Assembly (NCBI GenBank): GCA_011523425.1
Contig: WTGU01000046.1
Coordinates: forward strand, 1 to 64,000
DNA length: 64,000 bases
Origin: Alphaproteobacteria bacterium
GTDB lineage: Bacteria > Pseudomonadota > Alphaproteobacteria > UBA828
Direction of reading: 5' to 3'
Shown: positions 52,025 through 60,125 of the stretch, piece after piece
How the letters are laid out: each line of letters opens with the position of its first letter
How positions within the stretch are numbered: position 1 is the first letter of the stretch
Translations under genes and position numbers: made by a program
Notes under the pieces: generated by a model
Seen by the model: only the letters and a program-made list of their open reading frames with translations
The model's database searches: none
Told to the model about the DNA's origin: nothing

Positions 52025-53053
52025 CTAAGGCACCAGCACCATCTTGCCGAAGACGTCGCGCTCGGCGGTCTTGCGCGCGGCCTTCTGGACGTCGGCGAGC
52101 GGATAGACCGAATCGATCACAGGGCTAAGCCGCCCTTCCGCCATCAACGCGAACACGCGGGCGATCTCGCGGCGGCCGCAGAAGTGGCTGCCGTGGATCG
52201 TCATGTGCTTGCGGAAGAGCTCGATCACGTTGAGCGGCACCTCCTCGCCGGCATGCGCGCCGCAGGTGACGAGGCGGCCGTTGAAGCAGACCGCGTCGAT
52301 GCTCTGGCGCAGCACGTCGCCGCCGACGCTCTCGATCACGAGGTCGACGCCGCGGCCTTGCGTGAGCCTCAGCGCCTCGTCCCGGATGCTCTGGCGGGTG
52401 TAGTCGATCACCTCCACCGCGCCGAGCTCGCGCGCCTTCTCGAGCTTCGCCGGCGTGCCGGCGCTCGCGATCACCCGCGCGCCGTGCAGGAGCGCGACCT
52501 GGATCGCGGACGAGCCGACGACGCTGCCGGCGGCGTTGACCAGCACCGTCTGCCCGGCCTGCACGCGACCGAGCGCCACCGTCATGTGCCAGGCGGTGCC
52601 GAGCCCGATCATGCCGGCGGCGGCGGTCTCGAAGGCCAGCCCGTCGGGCAGCGGGATCACCGAGAGCGCGTGGGAGACGCAGTACTCCGCATGCGTGCCC
52701 CACTGGCCCGCGCCGATGCGGCCGTGGGTGAAGTCCACGCCGTCGAGGCCGCTCAGCCAGGGCTCCGACAGCGGATCGCCTTGCGCGAAGTCGATGGCGA
52801 CGCGGGTGCCGGGCGGCGGCCCATCGGTGCCGGGGCCGAGCGCCGCCACCTCGCCCACGCCCTCGCAGCCGGGCACGTGCGGCAGCGCGACCGGGATTCC
52901 GGAGACCCCCTCGCGCACGTCGTGGTCCAGGTGGTTGACGCCGCTCGCGCGGATCCGCACCAGCAGCTCGCCGGGCCCGGGCTCGGGCGTCTCGATCTCC
53001 TCGTAGAGCAGCTTCTCGACGCCGCCGTGGGCGCGGATGACGACCGCCTTCAC
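52025..53053 (-). CDS. Zinc-type alcohol dehydrogenase/quinone oxidoreductase (MDR family)
   Basis: A 342-aa medium-chain dehydrogenase/reductase. The N-terminal GroES-like domain has ASGVNHLDHDVREG and PHVPGCEGVGEV. The Rossmann domain follows with VLVNAAGSVVGSSAIQVA (the Gly-rich motif with Ser in place of one Gly). GHExxG and the structural Cys tetrad of classical ADH are not intact, so it is closer to quinone oxidoreductases and uses NADPH (inference). GTG at 53053 gives KAVVIRAHGG, the usual start. Confidence 0.85.
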   Translation of the reverse strand: MKAVVIRAHGGVEKLLYEEIETPEPGPGELLVRIRASGVNHLDHDVREGVSGIPVALPHVPGCEGVGEVAALGPGTDGPPPGTRVAIDFAQGDPLSEPWLSGLDGVDFTHGRIGAGQWGTHAEYCVSHALSVIPLPDGLAFETAAAGMIGLGTAWHMTVALGRVQAGQTVLVNAAGSVVGSSAIQVALLHGARVIASAGTPAKLEKARELGAVEVIDYTRQSIRDEALRLTQGRGVDLVIESVGGDVLRQSIDAVCFNGRLVTCGAHAGEEVPLNVIELFRKHMTIHGSHFCGRREIARVFALMAEGRLSPVIDSVYPLADVQKAARKTAERDVFGKMVLVP

Positions 53054-53087
53054 GGGAGCGACCTCTCGACGGGGTGGGGGCCGGACC

Positions 53088-53732
53088 CTACTCGGCCGCT
53101 TCGGCCGCGATGGCGCCGGAGAGCGCGGCAATCGCATCCGCGCTCGTGATGATGTCCGCGTATTTCTGGCCCATGTCGAAGAGGTTCGCCTCGTGGGGTC
53201 CGAGCGCCCGGTCGCCGACGCAGTCGCTGAGCACCACCGGGCGGAAGCCGTGGCACATGGCGTCCAGCACGCTCGCGCGCACGCAGCCGGACGTGGTGCA
53301 GCCCGCGACCATCACCGTGTCCACCCGCAGCCTGGCGAATGCAGGCGCGAGGTCGGTGCCGAAGAAGGCCGACGGCACGCGCTTGCGCACCACGATCTCG
53401 CCCGGCGCAGGCGCCAGCGCATCGACGATCTGGCTCTCCGGCGCGTCCTCGACGAGCGTCGTGAGCGAGGGCACCTTCATGCACATGATGTTCGCGTCCG
53501 CCGCATCGTCGGCGAAGATGACGCGGGTATGCGCGACCGGCACGCCGCACTCGCGACAGAAGGCGAGGATGCCCACCGTCGCGTCGATGGCCTCCTGGAT
53601 GTTGCCGCCGCCAAACTTCGCCGGGTCGGTGAAGCCGTTGACGAAGTCGACGACGAGCAGCGCCGCCTTCTCGCCGAAGCCGAGCCGGTTGCCGAAGTTC
53701 TGCGTCTTGTAGATGTCGATGTCCGATGACAT
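53088..53732 (-). CDS. Isochorismatase-family amidohydrolase (N-carbamoylsarcosine amidase/maleamate amidase-like)
   Basis: A 214-aa cysteine hydrolase. The Asp-Lys-Cys triad is visible: Asp in LLVVDFVNGF (about residue 29), Lys in VVRKRVPSAFFGT, and Cys in VAGCTTSGCVRAS (about 157). The FGTDL and SGCVRAS features fit the N-carbamoylsarcosine amidase/maleamate amidase branch more than nicotinamidase. The gene is near a dihydropyrimidinase, so hydrolysis of a carbamoyl or amide intermediate is plausible. Confidence 0.86.
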   Translation of the reverse strand: MSSDIDIYKTQNFGNRLGFGEKAALLVVDFVNGFTDPAKFGGGNIQEAIDATVGILAFCRECGVPVAHTRVIFADDAADANIMCMKVPSLTTLVEDAPESQIVDALAPAPGEIVVRKRVPSAFFGTDLAPAFARLRVDTVMVAGCTTSGCVRASVLDAMCHGFRPVVLSDCVGDRALGPHEANLFDMGQKYADIITSADAIAALSGAIAAEAAE

Positions 53733-53815
53733 GGCGCACCCCCTGCCGCCGCCGTTGGCCCCCGGAGAACAGACGGTTACTCGCCCCGTGTCAAGCAGCG
53801 CTCGCGGCGGTCGGA

Positions 53816-54238
53816 TCAGGCCGGCGGGCCGCCGGCATCGCCATCGTCGCAGTCGACCGCGACCTCCGCCAGCTTGCCGTTCACGAGGCGGAAGGCGGCG
53901 CTGCCTGCGCTCTTCCTCACCCGGCCCTCCGCATCCTCGAGGCGAAGCGTGAAGCGGCAGGCGAGCCGCTGCCCCTCCTCGTCCGCCTCGCAGGCGATCA
54001 CCTCGTGCCGGATCAGCGGATGGGCCGCGAGCAGGCCCTCCAGATACTGCTTGATCCCGCTGTCCCGGCCGCGGTGGTCGCGGCCCGGGACCGAGAGCAC
54101 GGCGTCGCGGGCGAAGCAGTCCAGCACCGTGCCGAGACGCCGATAATCGATGTTGCTGAAGTAGCTGTGCTCGACCAGATTGATCATCTGGGCGCGCCTG
54201 AGTCTCACCACCGGCGCCTCCTCACCCGTTCGTTCCAT
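53816..54238 (-). CDS. NTF2-like/SnoaL-type protein
   Basis: A 140-aa protein with the NTF2-like pattern: an N-terminal helix pair (LVEHSYFSNIDYRRLGTVLDCFARDAVLSVPGRD in outline), then HPLIRHEVIACEADEEGQRLACRFTLRLED strands and a final FRLVNGKLAEVAVD strand. The cone-shaped fold is used by isomerases, dehydratases and stress proteins. No catalytic set can be assigned. It stands alone between the isochorismatase gene and an oppositely oriented CoxM-type gene. Confidence 0.7.
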   Translation of the reverse strand: MERTGEEAPVVRLRRAQMINLVEHSYFSNIDYRRLGTVLDCFARDAVLSVPGRDHRGRDSGIKQYLEGLLAAHPLIRHEVIACEADEEGQRLACRFTLRLEDAEGRVRKSAGSAAFRLVNGKLAEVAVDCDDGDAGGPPA

Positions 54239-54343
54239 CGTAGCCGGGGCCGGCGGCGACCCGAAAGGGCGCCGGCGACGGACGCCGCCCTGCTGGCCAA
54301 AACGGCGCGAAGGTCATAGTCTGAGCGAGAAGGAGCGCTCGCC

Positions 54344-55135
54344 ATGCATGCATTCACCTACCGCCGCGCGACATCGGTGGCGGACGCGGTCGCCGCGTTC
54401 AAGAGCGCGGACGACGGCGCCTATCTCTCGGGCGGCCACACGCTGCTGCCGGCGATGAAGCAGCGGCTCGCGGCGCCCTCCGACGTGATCGACCTGGCGG
54501 GGCTCGACGAGCTGAGCGGTATCGCCGTGGATGCGGACGCGGTGAGCATCGGCGCGCTGACGCCGCACGCGGTCGTGGCGGCATCGGCCGAGGTGCGGGC
54601 GGCGATTCCGGCGCTTGCCGCGCTCGCCGGCAAGATCGGCGACCCCCAGGTGCGTAACAAGGGCACCATCGGCGGGTCCATCGCCAACAACGACCCGGCG
54701 GCGGACTATCCGGCGGCACTGGTGGGGCTCGATGCCACGGTGGTCACCGAGCGGCGTTCGATCGCGGCGGACGAATTCTTCACCGGCCTCTTCGAGACGG
54801 CGCTGGAGGAGGGCGAGATCGTGACCGCGGTGCGCTTTCCGCGGCCCCGGCGCGCGGGCTATGCGAAGTTCCCGAACCCGGCGTCGCGCTATGCCATCGT
54901 CGGCGTGATGGCGGCGGAGACGGCGGGCGGCGTGCGCATCGCCGTGACCGGTGCGGGCCCGTGCGTCTTTCGCGCCACCGCCATGGAGGCCGCGCTCGGC
55001 GGCCGGCTCGATGCGGAGGCTGCGCTGCCGGCGCTCTCGCCAGACGGGCTCAACGCCGACATTCACGCGAGCGCCGAGTACCGCGCCCACATGGTGGGAG
55101 TCATGACCCAGCGCGCGATGGCCGCGGCCGGCTGA
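54344..55135 (+). CDS. Xanthine dehydrogenase/CO dehydrogenase FAD-binding subunit (CoxM-like), orphan
   Basis: A 263-aa medium subunit of molybdenum hydroxylases. FAD-binding motifs are YLSGGHTLLPAMKQRL (about residues 27-42) and GDPQVRNKGTIGGSIANNDPAADYP (about 99-123, split in outline). The C-terminal CO_deh_flav_C domain is complete. The large molybdopterin and small 2Fe-2S subunits are not encoded next to it, which is unusual. They may be elsewhere, or the gene may be a leftover. A gaaggagcg ribosome-binding site precedes the ATG. Confidence 0.88.
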   Translation: MHAFTYRRATSVADAVAAFKSADDGAYLSGGHTLLPAMKQRLAAPSDVIDLAGLDELSGIAVDADAVSIGALTPHAVVAASAEVRAAIPALAALAGKIGDPQVRNKGTIGGSIANNDPAADYPAALVGLDATVVTERRSIAADEFFTGLFETALEEGEIVTAVRFPRPRRAGYAKFPNPASRYAIVGVMAAETAGGVRIAVTGAGPCVFRATAMEAALGGRLDAEAALPALSPDGLNADIHASAEYRAHMVGVMTQRAMAAAG

Positions 55136-55361
55136 GTCGAGACGTTCGCCCGGATCGCGACCGACGCAGAGCGGCAAAATCGCAAAACGAAACCAATTTA
55201 TCATAACCCGTTGTTGTAAAATAGGAATATGGAGTTCGACTGCCGCCTGGGACGCCAAGCCGATGCGGTGCAGGCCCGTCACGACAAGTTGAAGCATCGC
55301 GACTGGCGCCGAGCGCCGGGAGTGCTGACATTTCACCCGTCACAGGACGGAGGACGGCACG

Positions 55362-56366
55362 ATGCGGCGCATCGCTCTCTTGGCTTTCGCACTCCCCGCT
55401 GTCGCGCTCGTTGCGGCGATTACGCTTCATTCCGCACCGGCGCGCGAGGCGCCGTCTCACTGGTTGTACGAATGGGGCGCGACCGATTTCTCCAAGGCGT
55501 CGATCGAGTTCGACGAGATCATGTCCGGCGGGCCGCCCAAGGACGGCATCCCCGCCATCGACGATCCGCTCTTCGCGCCCGCCGCCGAGGTCGAGGGTCT
55601 CGCCGACACCGAGCCCGTGATCAGCTTCTTCGTCGGCGACGACCAGCGCGCCTATCCGCTGCAGATCCTCATGTGGCACGAGATCGTCAACGACACGATC
55701 GGCGGCATTCCGGTCGCCGTCACCTTCTGCCCGCTCTGCAATTCGGCGGTGGTCTACGACCGCCGGGTGGGCGACGCGGTGCTTGATTTCGGCACCACCG
55801 GCAAGCTCCGCAACTCCGACCTCGTGATGTACGACCGCCAGACCGAGAGCTGGTGGCAGCAGTTCACCGGCGAAGGGATTGTCGGCGAGCATACCGGCAC
55901 CTGGCTCAAGCGGCTGCCGTCGCGGGTCGAATCCTTCGCACTCTTCAAGGAGCGCGCCGGTGCCGCCGCCAGCGTCCTGATGCCGCGCCACGCGGGTGCC
56001 CGCGCCTACGGCGCCAACCCCTATGGCGGCTACGATTCCAGCTCCCGCCCGTTCCTCTACGACGGCGCCCTGCCGGAGGGCATCGCACCGCTCGCCCGCG
56101 TGGTGGTGGTGGACGGCGAGGCCTGGAGCCTCGCGCTGATCCGCGAGGCGGGCCGCTATGAGCGGGACGACCTGGTCATCACCTGGGAGGCCGGCCAGAA
56201 CTCCGCGCTCGACAGCCGCTCGATCGCCGACGGCATGGACATCGGCAACGTGGTGGTCCAGCGTGCCGGCGACGAAGGTCTGGAAGACGTGCCCTATGAC
56301 GTCAGCTTCGCCTTCGCCTTCCACGCCTTCCACCCGGAGGCGCCGATCCACACGAACACGGAGTGA
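55362..56366 (+). CDS. DUF3179-domain exported protein
   Basis: A 334-aa protein with a signal peptide (about residues 1-28) and a DUF3179 domain (about 85-300). It has YPLQILMWHEIVND, the Cys pair in VTFCPLCNSAVVYDR, and ESWWQQFTGEGIVG followed by a long conserved C-terminal half. The family is widespread in bacteria and archaea and has no established function. The CPLC motif suggests metal binding or redox chemistry (inference). A ggacggagga ribosome-binding site precedes the ATG. The 226-base upstream gap includes an AT-rich patch (about 55175-55230). Confidence 0.8.
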   Translation: MRRIALLAFALPAVALVAAITLHSAPAREAPSHWLYEWGATDFSKASIEFDEIMSGGPPKDGIPAIDDPLFAPAAEVEGLADTEPVISFFVGDDQRAYPLQILMWHEIVNDTIGGIPVAVTFCPLCNSAVVYDRRVGDAVLDFGTTGKLRNSDLVMYDRQTESWWQQFTGEGIVGEHTGTWLKRLPSRVESFALFKERAGAAASVLMPRHAGARAYGANPYGGYDSSSRPFLYDGALPEGIAPLARVVVVDGEAWSLALIREAGRYERDDLVITWEAGQNSALDSRSIADGMDIGNVVVQRAGDEGLEDVPYDVSFAFAFHAFHPEAPIHTNTE

Positions 56367-56455
56367 GCGGCGACCTATTCATATCCCTCAGGCGCCGGGC
56401 GCTCGCTCCGCTCGCTTGGCTACGCGCCTATCGGCGCGCGGCGCAGTCGCGCCGT

Positions 56456-56472
56456 CCGGTCCTGCGGACCGG
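56456..56472. terminator. Stem-loop between convergent genes
   Basis: CCGGTCC-TGC-GGACCGG is a perfect 7-bp stem with a 3-base loop, in the 129-base gap between the DUF3179 gene (plus) and the hydrolase gene (minus). It could act on either transcript. No T tract is present, so the call is tentative. Confidence 0.4.
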
Positions 56473-56495
56473 CTCATCCGATGCCCGCACGGCCT

Positions 56496-57281
56496 TCAGT
56501 GGGCCGCGAGGAACTCCCTCACGGCGGCCGTGAACGCCGGCGCCTGCTCGATGTTCGAGAGATGCGCGGTGTCCAGCTCGAGATAGCGGGAGCCGGCGAT
56601 GCGCTCGTGCATCATGCGCATGCCGGCCGGCGGCGTGCCGGCGTCCTGCGCGCCGGCGATCAGCAACACGGGGTGGTCGAGCGTTTCCAGCCGGTCGAGA
56701 TAGGCGAGCCCCTGGATGGCGCGCGCGCATCCCGTATACCCGGCGACCGAGGTGGTGAGGATCATTCTCCGCACGTCGTCGATCCGTGCGGCGCCGCTTG
56801 CCCGGTAGCTCTCGGTGAACCAGCGCTCGATGGTCGAGTCGACGACTGCCTCCATGCCGCCGTCTGCGACCGCCGCGACGCGCGCATCGAACGCGGCGAA
56901 GAAATCGTCGCTGCAGTGTGCCGTGGTGTTCGCCATGACGGAGGCAGCGACCCGGTCGGCGTGGCGGAGCAGCAGCCCCTGCGCCGTCATCCCGCCGATC
57001 GAGAGGCCGACGAAATGGCTCTTCCCGATACCCAGATGGTCCCACAGGCCGACGATGTCGCCGATGAGGTCGTCGAACGAGTACGGGCCTTCGACGGGCG
57101 CCGACCTGCCGTGCCCGCGCTTGTCGTAGCGGAGGATGCGGAAATCTCCGGCAAGCGCCGCTTCCTGCTCGTCCCACATGTGCAGGTTCGTGGCCAGCGA
57201 ATTGGAGAAGGTGAGCCACGGGCCGTTCTCGTTGCCTGAAATCTCGTAGTTGATCGTCACTCCTCCGATATCGGCACGCAT
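56496..57281 (-). CDS. Alpha/beta-fold hydrolase (3-oxoadipate enol-lactonase-like)
   Basis: A 261-aa serine hydrolase. The nucleophile elbow is FVGLSIGGMTAQG (about residue 95), the oxyanion region is FSNSLATNLHMWDEQ, and RYDKRGHGRSAPVEGPYS is conserved with PcaD. The catalytic Asp and His are in AGAQDAGTPPAG and DTAHLSNIE. PcaD converts 3-oxoadipate enol-lactone in the protocatechuate pathway, but no other pca gene is in the window, so the substrate is uncertain. The ATG at 57281 follows AGGGAGACT. Confidence 0.85.
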   Translation of the reverse strand: MRADIGGVTINYEISGNENGPWLTFSNSLATNLHMWDEQEAALAGDFRILRYDKRGHGRSAPVEGPYSFDDLIGDIVGLWDHLGIGKSHFVGLSIGGMTAQGLLLRHADRVAASVMANTTAHCSDDFFAAFDARVAAVADGGMEAVVDSTIERWFTESYRASGAARIDDVRRMILTTSVAGYTGCARAIQGLAYLDRLETLDHPVLLIAGAQDAGTPPAGMRMMHERIAGSRYLELDTAHLSNIEQAPAFTAAVREFLAAH

Positions 57282-57500
57282 ATGCAGTCTCCCTGTCGGC
57301 ACGCCGTGCTCCCGGCGCAGAGCGGGTCATAACCCGGAAGTCTCGTTGGCGTCACGGCCTGCGTCGGCCGTGCTCGCGGGCCGCGTCCGGCGGCGGGAGG
57401 GTCGCGCTTGACCGCCCCGGCAATCGCTGCGAAAACCGCCGCATGGCGCGGCCGGACGCCGCCCGTCTCCGCAACATGTGCACTGATATCGGGGGGAGCT

Positions 57501-58670
57501 GTGGGGCGAGGGGACTACCTGTTCACGAGCGAATCGGTGTCTGAAGGGCACCCGGACAAGGTGTGCGACCGAATCTCGGATGCCGTGGTCGATGCCTATC
57601 TGGCGCTCGACACGAACTCTCGCGTGGCCTGCGAGACCCTGGTCACGACCAATCGGGTGGTGCTCGCCGGCGAGGTGCGCGGGCCGGAGTCGATCACGGC
57701 CGAGACCCTCGAATCGCTGGCCCGCACCTGCATCCGCGAGATCGGCTACGAGCAGGAGGGCTTCCACTGGGCCAAGGCCGATGTCGAGGTCCACGTGCAC
57801 GCCCAGTCGGCCGACATCGCCATGGGGGTGGACCAGGCCGGCAACAAGGACCAGGGCGCGGGCGATCAAGGCATCATGTTCGGCTACGCCTGCCGCGAGA
57901 CCGAGGCCCTCATGCCGGCGCCGCTCCACTACGCCCATGCGATCCTGGCCGAGCTCGCCAGGGCCAGGCACGCCGGCGACGCCCCCGGCCTCGGGCCCGA
58001 TTCCAAGAGCCAGGTCACGCTCCGCTACGAGGACGGCGTGCCTGTCGGCGCCACCTCCGTCGTGGTCTCGACCCAGCATGCGGCCGAGCTCTCCCAGGAC
58101 GACGTGCGTGCCGTCGTGCGGCCCTACGTGGTGAACGCGTTGCCCGACGGCTGGATGTGCGAGGAGGACAAGTTCTACGTGAACCCGACCGGCCGTTTCG
58201 TGATCGGCGGGCCGGACGGCGACGCCGGGGTGACCGGGCGCAAGATCATCGTCGACACCTATGGCGGGGCGGCGCCCCACGGCGGCGGCGCCTTCTCGGG
58301 CAAGGATCCGACCAAGGTCGACCGCTCCGCCGCCTACGCGGCCCGCTACCTGGCGAAGAACGTGGTCGCCGCCAACCTGGCGTCGCGCTGTACCATCCAG
58401 CTCGCCTATGCGATCGGCGTCGCCGAGCCGCTCGCGGTCTATGTCGATACCCACGGCACGGGCGAGATCGACGAGGCCCGGCTCGCCGGCGCGCTCAGGG
58501 CGGTGATGGACCTCACGCCGCGCGGGATCGGCGCCCATCTCGGCCTTGCCCGACCGATCTTCGAGCGCACCGCGGCCTACGGCCATTTCGGCCGGGAGCC
58601 CGAGGCCGACGGCGGCTTCTCGTGGGAGCGGACCGATCTCGTGGAGCCGCTCCTCTCGGCGGTCGGGTGA
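57501..58670 (+). CDS. metK: S-adenosylmethionine synthetase
   Basis: A 389-aa MetK. It begins [24 protein letters not shown] in outline, has [17 protein letters not shown], and the P-loop-like [19 protein letters not shown]. The start is GTG at 57501, with GGGGGGAG just upstream; this gives the family-typical short N terminus. The 219-base leader was scanned for SAM-II, SAM-V and SAM/SAH riboswitch cores and none was recognised. trmB follows immediately, as is common in Alphaproteobacteria. Confidence 0.95.
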   Translation: MGRGDYLFTSESVSEGHPDKVCDRISDAVVDAYLALDTNSRVACETLVTTNRVVLAGEVRGPESITAETLESLARTCIREIGYEQEGFHWAKADVEVHVHAQSADIAMGVDQAGNKDQGAGDQGIMFGYACRETEALMPAPLHYAHAILAELARARHAGDAPGLGPDSKSQVTLRYEDGVPVGATSVVVSTQHAAELSQDDVRAVVRPYVVNALPDGWMCEEDKFYVNPTGRFVIGGPDGDAGVTGRKIIVDTYGGAAPHGGGAFSGKDPTKVDRSAAYAARYLAKNVVAANLASRCTIQLAYAIGVAEPLAVYVDTHGTGEIDEARLAGALRAVMDLTPRGIGAHLGLARPIFERTAAYGHFGREPEADGGFSWERTDLVEPLLSAVG

Positions 58671-58705
58671 GGCCCCGGCCCGGCGCCCCCCCCTCCCGCA
58701 CCGCG

Positions 58706-59407
58706 ATGGAGCACCCCAGGCGCCGCGTCTACGGGCGCCGGCTGGGCTACCGGCTCCGTCCCGCCCGCCAGGCGCTGCTCGAGCGGGTACTGCCTCGTCT
58801 GCGCATCGACCTGCCCGAGGACGAGCGAGCACAGTTAGACGTCGCGCGCCTGTTCACCGCGCCGCCCGCCGACCTCTGGCTCGAGATCGGCTTCGGCGGC
58901 GGCGAGCATCTGGCGCAACAGCTGCGCGCCAATCCGGACGTCGGGATCATCGGCTGCGAGCCCTTCGTTCAGGGCGTTGCCGCTCTCCTCAGCCGCCTGG
59001 AGGCGGACGGCACCGGCGACCGGGCGCGACTCTTTCCCGACGACGGAAGGCTCCTGCTGGAGCGCCTGCCGGACGCCAGCATCGGACGCCTCTTCGTGCT
59101 GTTTCCGGACCCCTGGCCCAAGAAGCGCCATCACAAGCGGCGCCTGATCGATGCCGAGACGCTGGCCGGCTTCGCCCGCGTGCTCAAGGACGGCGCCGAG
59201 TTCCGCTGGGCCTCCGACGATCGCGACTATGTGGCGTGGACGCTGGAGCGGGTCGCGGCGAACGGTGCGTTCGCCCGCCAGGAGATATCGGGTGGCGACG
59301 CAGGCCTGCTGCGGCCGGTCGACTGGCCCGAGACGCGCTACGAGCAGAAGGCCCGCGCCGCCGGCCGGGTGCCGGTCTTCCTCCGCTTCCTCCGCATCCC
59401 CCGATAG
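58706..59407 (+). CDS. trmB: tRNA (guanine-N7-)-methyltransferase
   Basis: A 233-aa class I SAM methyltransferase that makes m7G46 in tRNA. SAM-binding: LWLEIGFGGGEHLAQQL and IGCEPFVQG. The diagnostic LFPDPWPKKRHHKRRL lies near residue 133, and TRYEQKA is at the C terminus. ATG at 58706 is chosen. A GTG at 58667 overlapping the metK stop is an alternative that would add 13 residues and couple translation. Confidence 0.93.
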   Translation: MEHPRRRVYGRRLGYRLRPARQALLERVLPRLRIDLPEDERAQLDVARLFTAPPADLWLEIGFGGGEHLAQQLRANPDVGIIGCEPFVQGVAALLSRLEADGTGDRARLFPDDGRLLLERLPDASIGRLFVLFPDPWPKKRHHKRRLIDAETLAGFARVLKDGAEFRWASDDRDYVAWTLERVAANGAFARQEISGGDAGLLRPVDWPETRYEQKARAAGRVPVFLRFLRIPR

Positions 59408-59576
59408 GCGACGTGCGATGACGGCTCTCAAACGCGGCCGCACGGCAGAAACGCCTTGAAGCACGGGAGAATGGCCTTGAAGAATGCATGCGAGGCGCGA
59501 TAGGGTAGCGGCGCGGTGCTCGTCGAGGGCGCGGGGAGCACGGCAAGACGCGTGCCCAGGGTTTGAGCAAGGTTGT

Positions 59577-59603
59577 GGTGGGCAGGGATAGCCCGCCTTT
59601 TTT
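59577..59603 (+). terminator. Terminator-type attenuator in the rimP leader
   Basis: GGTGGGC-agggata-GCCCGCC pairs over 7 bp (one G-U) and is followed directly by TTTTTT, an intrinsic terminator placed just 12 bases before the rimP start. A conserved terminator-based 'rimP leader' has been described upstream of rimP-nusA operons in Proteobacteria. This position and form fit that family. It probably couples nusA operon expression to readthrough, giving autoregulation by NusA or related factors (inference). The upstream leader from 59408 carries no other gene. Confidence 0.75.
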
Positions 59604-59615
59604 CTGTCCTGTGGG

Positions 59616-60125
59616 TTGACGAAGATTCGAGACGTGGACACGGAACGGCAGATCGAACAGACGATCGCACCGGCGCTTGCGTCGATGGGCTACGAGGTCG
59701 TCCGAGTCCGCTTCGGCGGCGGCAGGCAGCCCGTGCTCCAGGTGATGATCGAGCGGGCCGATCGGGCGCCGCTCACGGTCGACGACTGCGCGGCCGCGAG
59801 TCGCGCGCTCTCCCTGCGACTCGAGGAGGAGTCCCTTCCCGCAAGCGACTACGCGCTGGAGGTGAGCTCGCCGGGCATCGACCGGCCGCTGGTGCGGCTG
59901 GGCGATTTCGTCCGCTTCGCCGGCTTCGAGGCCAAGGTGGAGATGAGCGAGCCGCTGGAGGGCCGGCGCCGCTTCCGCGGCCGGCTGCTGGGCGCCGGCG
60001 AGGGCTGCGTCCGCATGGCCGTGGACGATAGCGACGTGTCGCTCCCCTTCGACGGGATCCGCAATGCGAAGCTCGTGCTGACCGACGAGCTCTTGGCTGC
60101 AACCGAGGCGGCGGAGCAGGCGTGA
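59616..60125 (+). CDS. rimP: Ribosome maturation factor RimP
   Basis: A 169-aa two-domain protein for 30S assembly. The N-terminal alpha/beta domain has IAPALASMGYEVVRVRFGGG and YALEVSSPGIDRPLVRLGDF (about residues 85-104). The C-terminal Sm-like barrel contains FRGRLLGAGEGCVRMAVDD. The start is TTG at 59616 or GTG at 59634; neither has a strong ribosome-binding site and the upstream terminator may influence initiation. It overlaps nusA by one base. Confidence 0.92.
   Translation: MTKIRDVDTERQIEQTIAPALASMGYEVVRVRFGGGRQPVLQVMIERADRAPLTVDDCAAASRALSLRLEEESLPASDYALEVSSPGIDRPLVRLGDFVRFAGFEAKVEMSEPLEGRRRFRGRLLGAGEGCVRMAVDDSDVSLPFDGIRNAKLVLTDELLAATEAAEQA

Noticed and set aside
55221-55250. T-arm-like GGAGTTCGACT sequence after the AT-rich patch
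   Set aside because: The flanking bases do not form a T stem and no other tRNA parts are present.
57282-57500. SAM riboswitch upstream of metK
   Set aside because: The leader was read for SAM-II, SAM-V and SAM/SAH cores and none was recognisable; no claim is made.
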